Source: an uncultured Opitutia bacterium (GTDB lineage Bacteria > Verrucomicrobiota > Verrucomicrobiia > Opitutales > Opitutaceae). Taken from it: 41,905 bases of DNA. The stretch lies in assembly GCA_903881475.1 (NCBI GenBank), contig CAIRTK010000014.1, positions 1 through 41,905 of the forward strand, read 5' to 3'. How positions within the stretch are numbered: position 1 is the first letter of the stretch; every line of letters begins with the position of its first letter. Shown here piece by piece: positions 41,117 through 41,905 of this stretch. Both the position numbers and the translations under genes were made by a program. A model generated the notes under the pieces. The model did not search any database, was not told the origin of the DNA, and saw nothing but the letters and a program-made list of their open reading frames with translations.

Positions 41117-41902
41117 CTACCGGGTTGTCAGTCCGAAGCGCTCGATGACTTCCTTCGCGAGGCTGCGGTAGGCGGTGGCGCCGGGGCCGTGGGGATCGTA
41201 GGCGAAGATCGGCTTGCCGAAGCTCGGCGCCTCGCTCAGGCGCACGGTGCGCGGGATGACGGTCGAAAAGATTTTGTCCGGGAGATGCTGCCTGACCTCA
41301 TCGACGACCTGCTTCGCGAGGTTGGTGCGCGAGTCGAACATGGTCATGACCACGCCGCCGAGGGAGAGCCCGTCGTTGACATGGGCGGACTTGAGCCGGT
41401 CAACATTGCGCAGGATCTGCCCGAGGCCCTCGAGGGCGAGGTATTCGCATTGGAGGGTGATGAGCAGATGATCGGCCGCGGCGAGGCTGTTCATCGAAAG
41501 CATCCCGAGGGCGGGGGGACAGTCGATGATGATGGCGCGGTAGCCGTGGGAGGCGCGGATGGGCTCAAGGACCCCGCGGAGCTTCATCAGGTAATTTTCC
41601 ATCTGAGCCAGCTCGATCTCGGCGGCGGCGAGGTCCTCCTCACTGGGAATCAGCGCGAGGTGCTCATACGCGGTGGGCGTGATCATCTCGATCGCCGTGC
41701 CCTCGCCGCGGAGGGGGCCATAAAGGCTGCGGCCGGCCTGTTTTTCGATGCCGACGGCGCTGGTGGCGTTGGCCTGCGGATCGAGGTCGATCAGCAGGGT
41801 GTGGATCTTCTTCTCGGCCAGCGCGGCGGCGAGGTTGACCGCGGTGGTGGTCTTGCCGACGCCGCCCTTCTGGTTGGCGATGGTGAAAACAGTGGTGGCC
41901 AT
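41117..41902 (-). CDS. parA: ParA/Soj-family partition ATPase
   Basis: This 261-residue ATPase has the deviant Walker A motif KGGVGKTT at 12-19, LLIDLDPQANATSAVG, Walker B-like AIIIDCPPALG, and RTVRLSEAPSFGKPI near the C-terminus, as in chromosomal Soj/ParA. It probably drives segregation of the origin region together with ParB and parS. ParB is expected downstream in most genomes but is absent here; permease genes follow instead. It could therefore be an orphan ParA, or parB may lie elsewhere. The ATG ends 3 bp from the window edge, so upstream neighbours are unknown. Confidence 0.93.
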   Translation of the reverse strand: MATTVFTIANQKGGVGKTTTAVNLAAALAEKKIHTLLIDLDPQANATSAVGIEKQAGRSLYGPLRGEGTAIEMITPTAYEHLALIPSEEDLAAAEIELAQMENYLMKLRGVLEPIRASHGYRAIIIDCPPALGMLSMNSLAAADHLLITLQCEYLALEGLGQILRNVDRLKSAHVNDGLSLGGVVMTMFDSRTNLAKQVVDEVRQHLPDKIFSTVIPRTVRLSEAPSFGKPIFAYDPHGPGATAYRSLAKEVIERFGLTTR

Positions 41903-41905
41903 GAA

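Overview
The window is about 41.9 kb of GC-rich, densely coding bacterial chromosome. Almost every gene is a recognisable housekeeping or transport gene. The gene set (menaquinone-type UbiE/MenG, HU/IHF-like protein, long SerA, RND pump, TMTC-like TPR glycosyltransferase) and the many short dispersed palindromes resemble Verrucomicrobia, most likely Opitutaceae. That placement is an inference from remembered family resemblance and has not been tested by a search.

Layout. 1-124: right end of an IS3-like element. 150-2714: ubiE/menG (-), an HU-like gene with a good terminator (+), and hisS (+). 2767-8404: a minus-strand series of cdd, kbl, tdh (threonine catabolism), ogt and a secreted S9 peptidase. 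8453-12937: dgt (+), an HD-domain nucleotidase-like gene (-) and a secreted prolyl oligopeptidase (+). 13117-20105: a minus-strand RND efflux operon (inner-membrane pump, then adaptor, then outer-membrane factor) with a divergent LysR regulator. 20342-26640: serA-plsY-hom-lysC-thrC, an amino-acid and phospholipid operon that lacks thrB. 26829-30132: a TMTC-like membrane protein with seven TPRs and a fatty-acid desaturase. 30355-34035: cardiolipin synthase (-), tRNA-Tyr(GUA) (+), radC (-) and a ThuA-like gene (+). 34035-41902: a minus-strand run of parA, two ABC-2 permeases, rnc, mfd and a parvulin-type PPIase, with overlaps at permease/rnc and mfd/ppiC.

No gap between genes exceeds 300 bp; the largest, about 270 bp, lies at 10523-10792.

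The most unusual aspect is not a gene. At least a dozen short inverted or tandem repeats of several families lie in the intergenic gaps, often touching stop codons. Two appear to have entered coding sequence. One adds about 23 in-frame residues to Mfd. Another seems to have become the N-terminal part of the outer-membrane factor upstream of its lipobox; a related copy lies in the gap at 30260-30339. This resembles the in-frame palindromic elements known from Rickettsia and is the observation most worth following up. Repeat-family assignments rest only on comparisons made by eye within this window.
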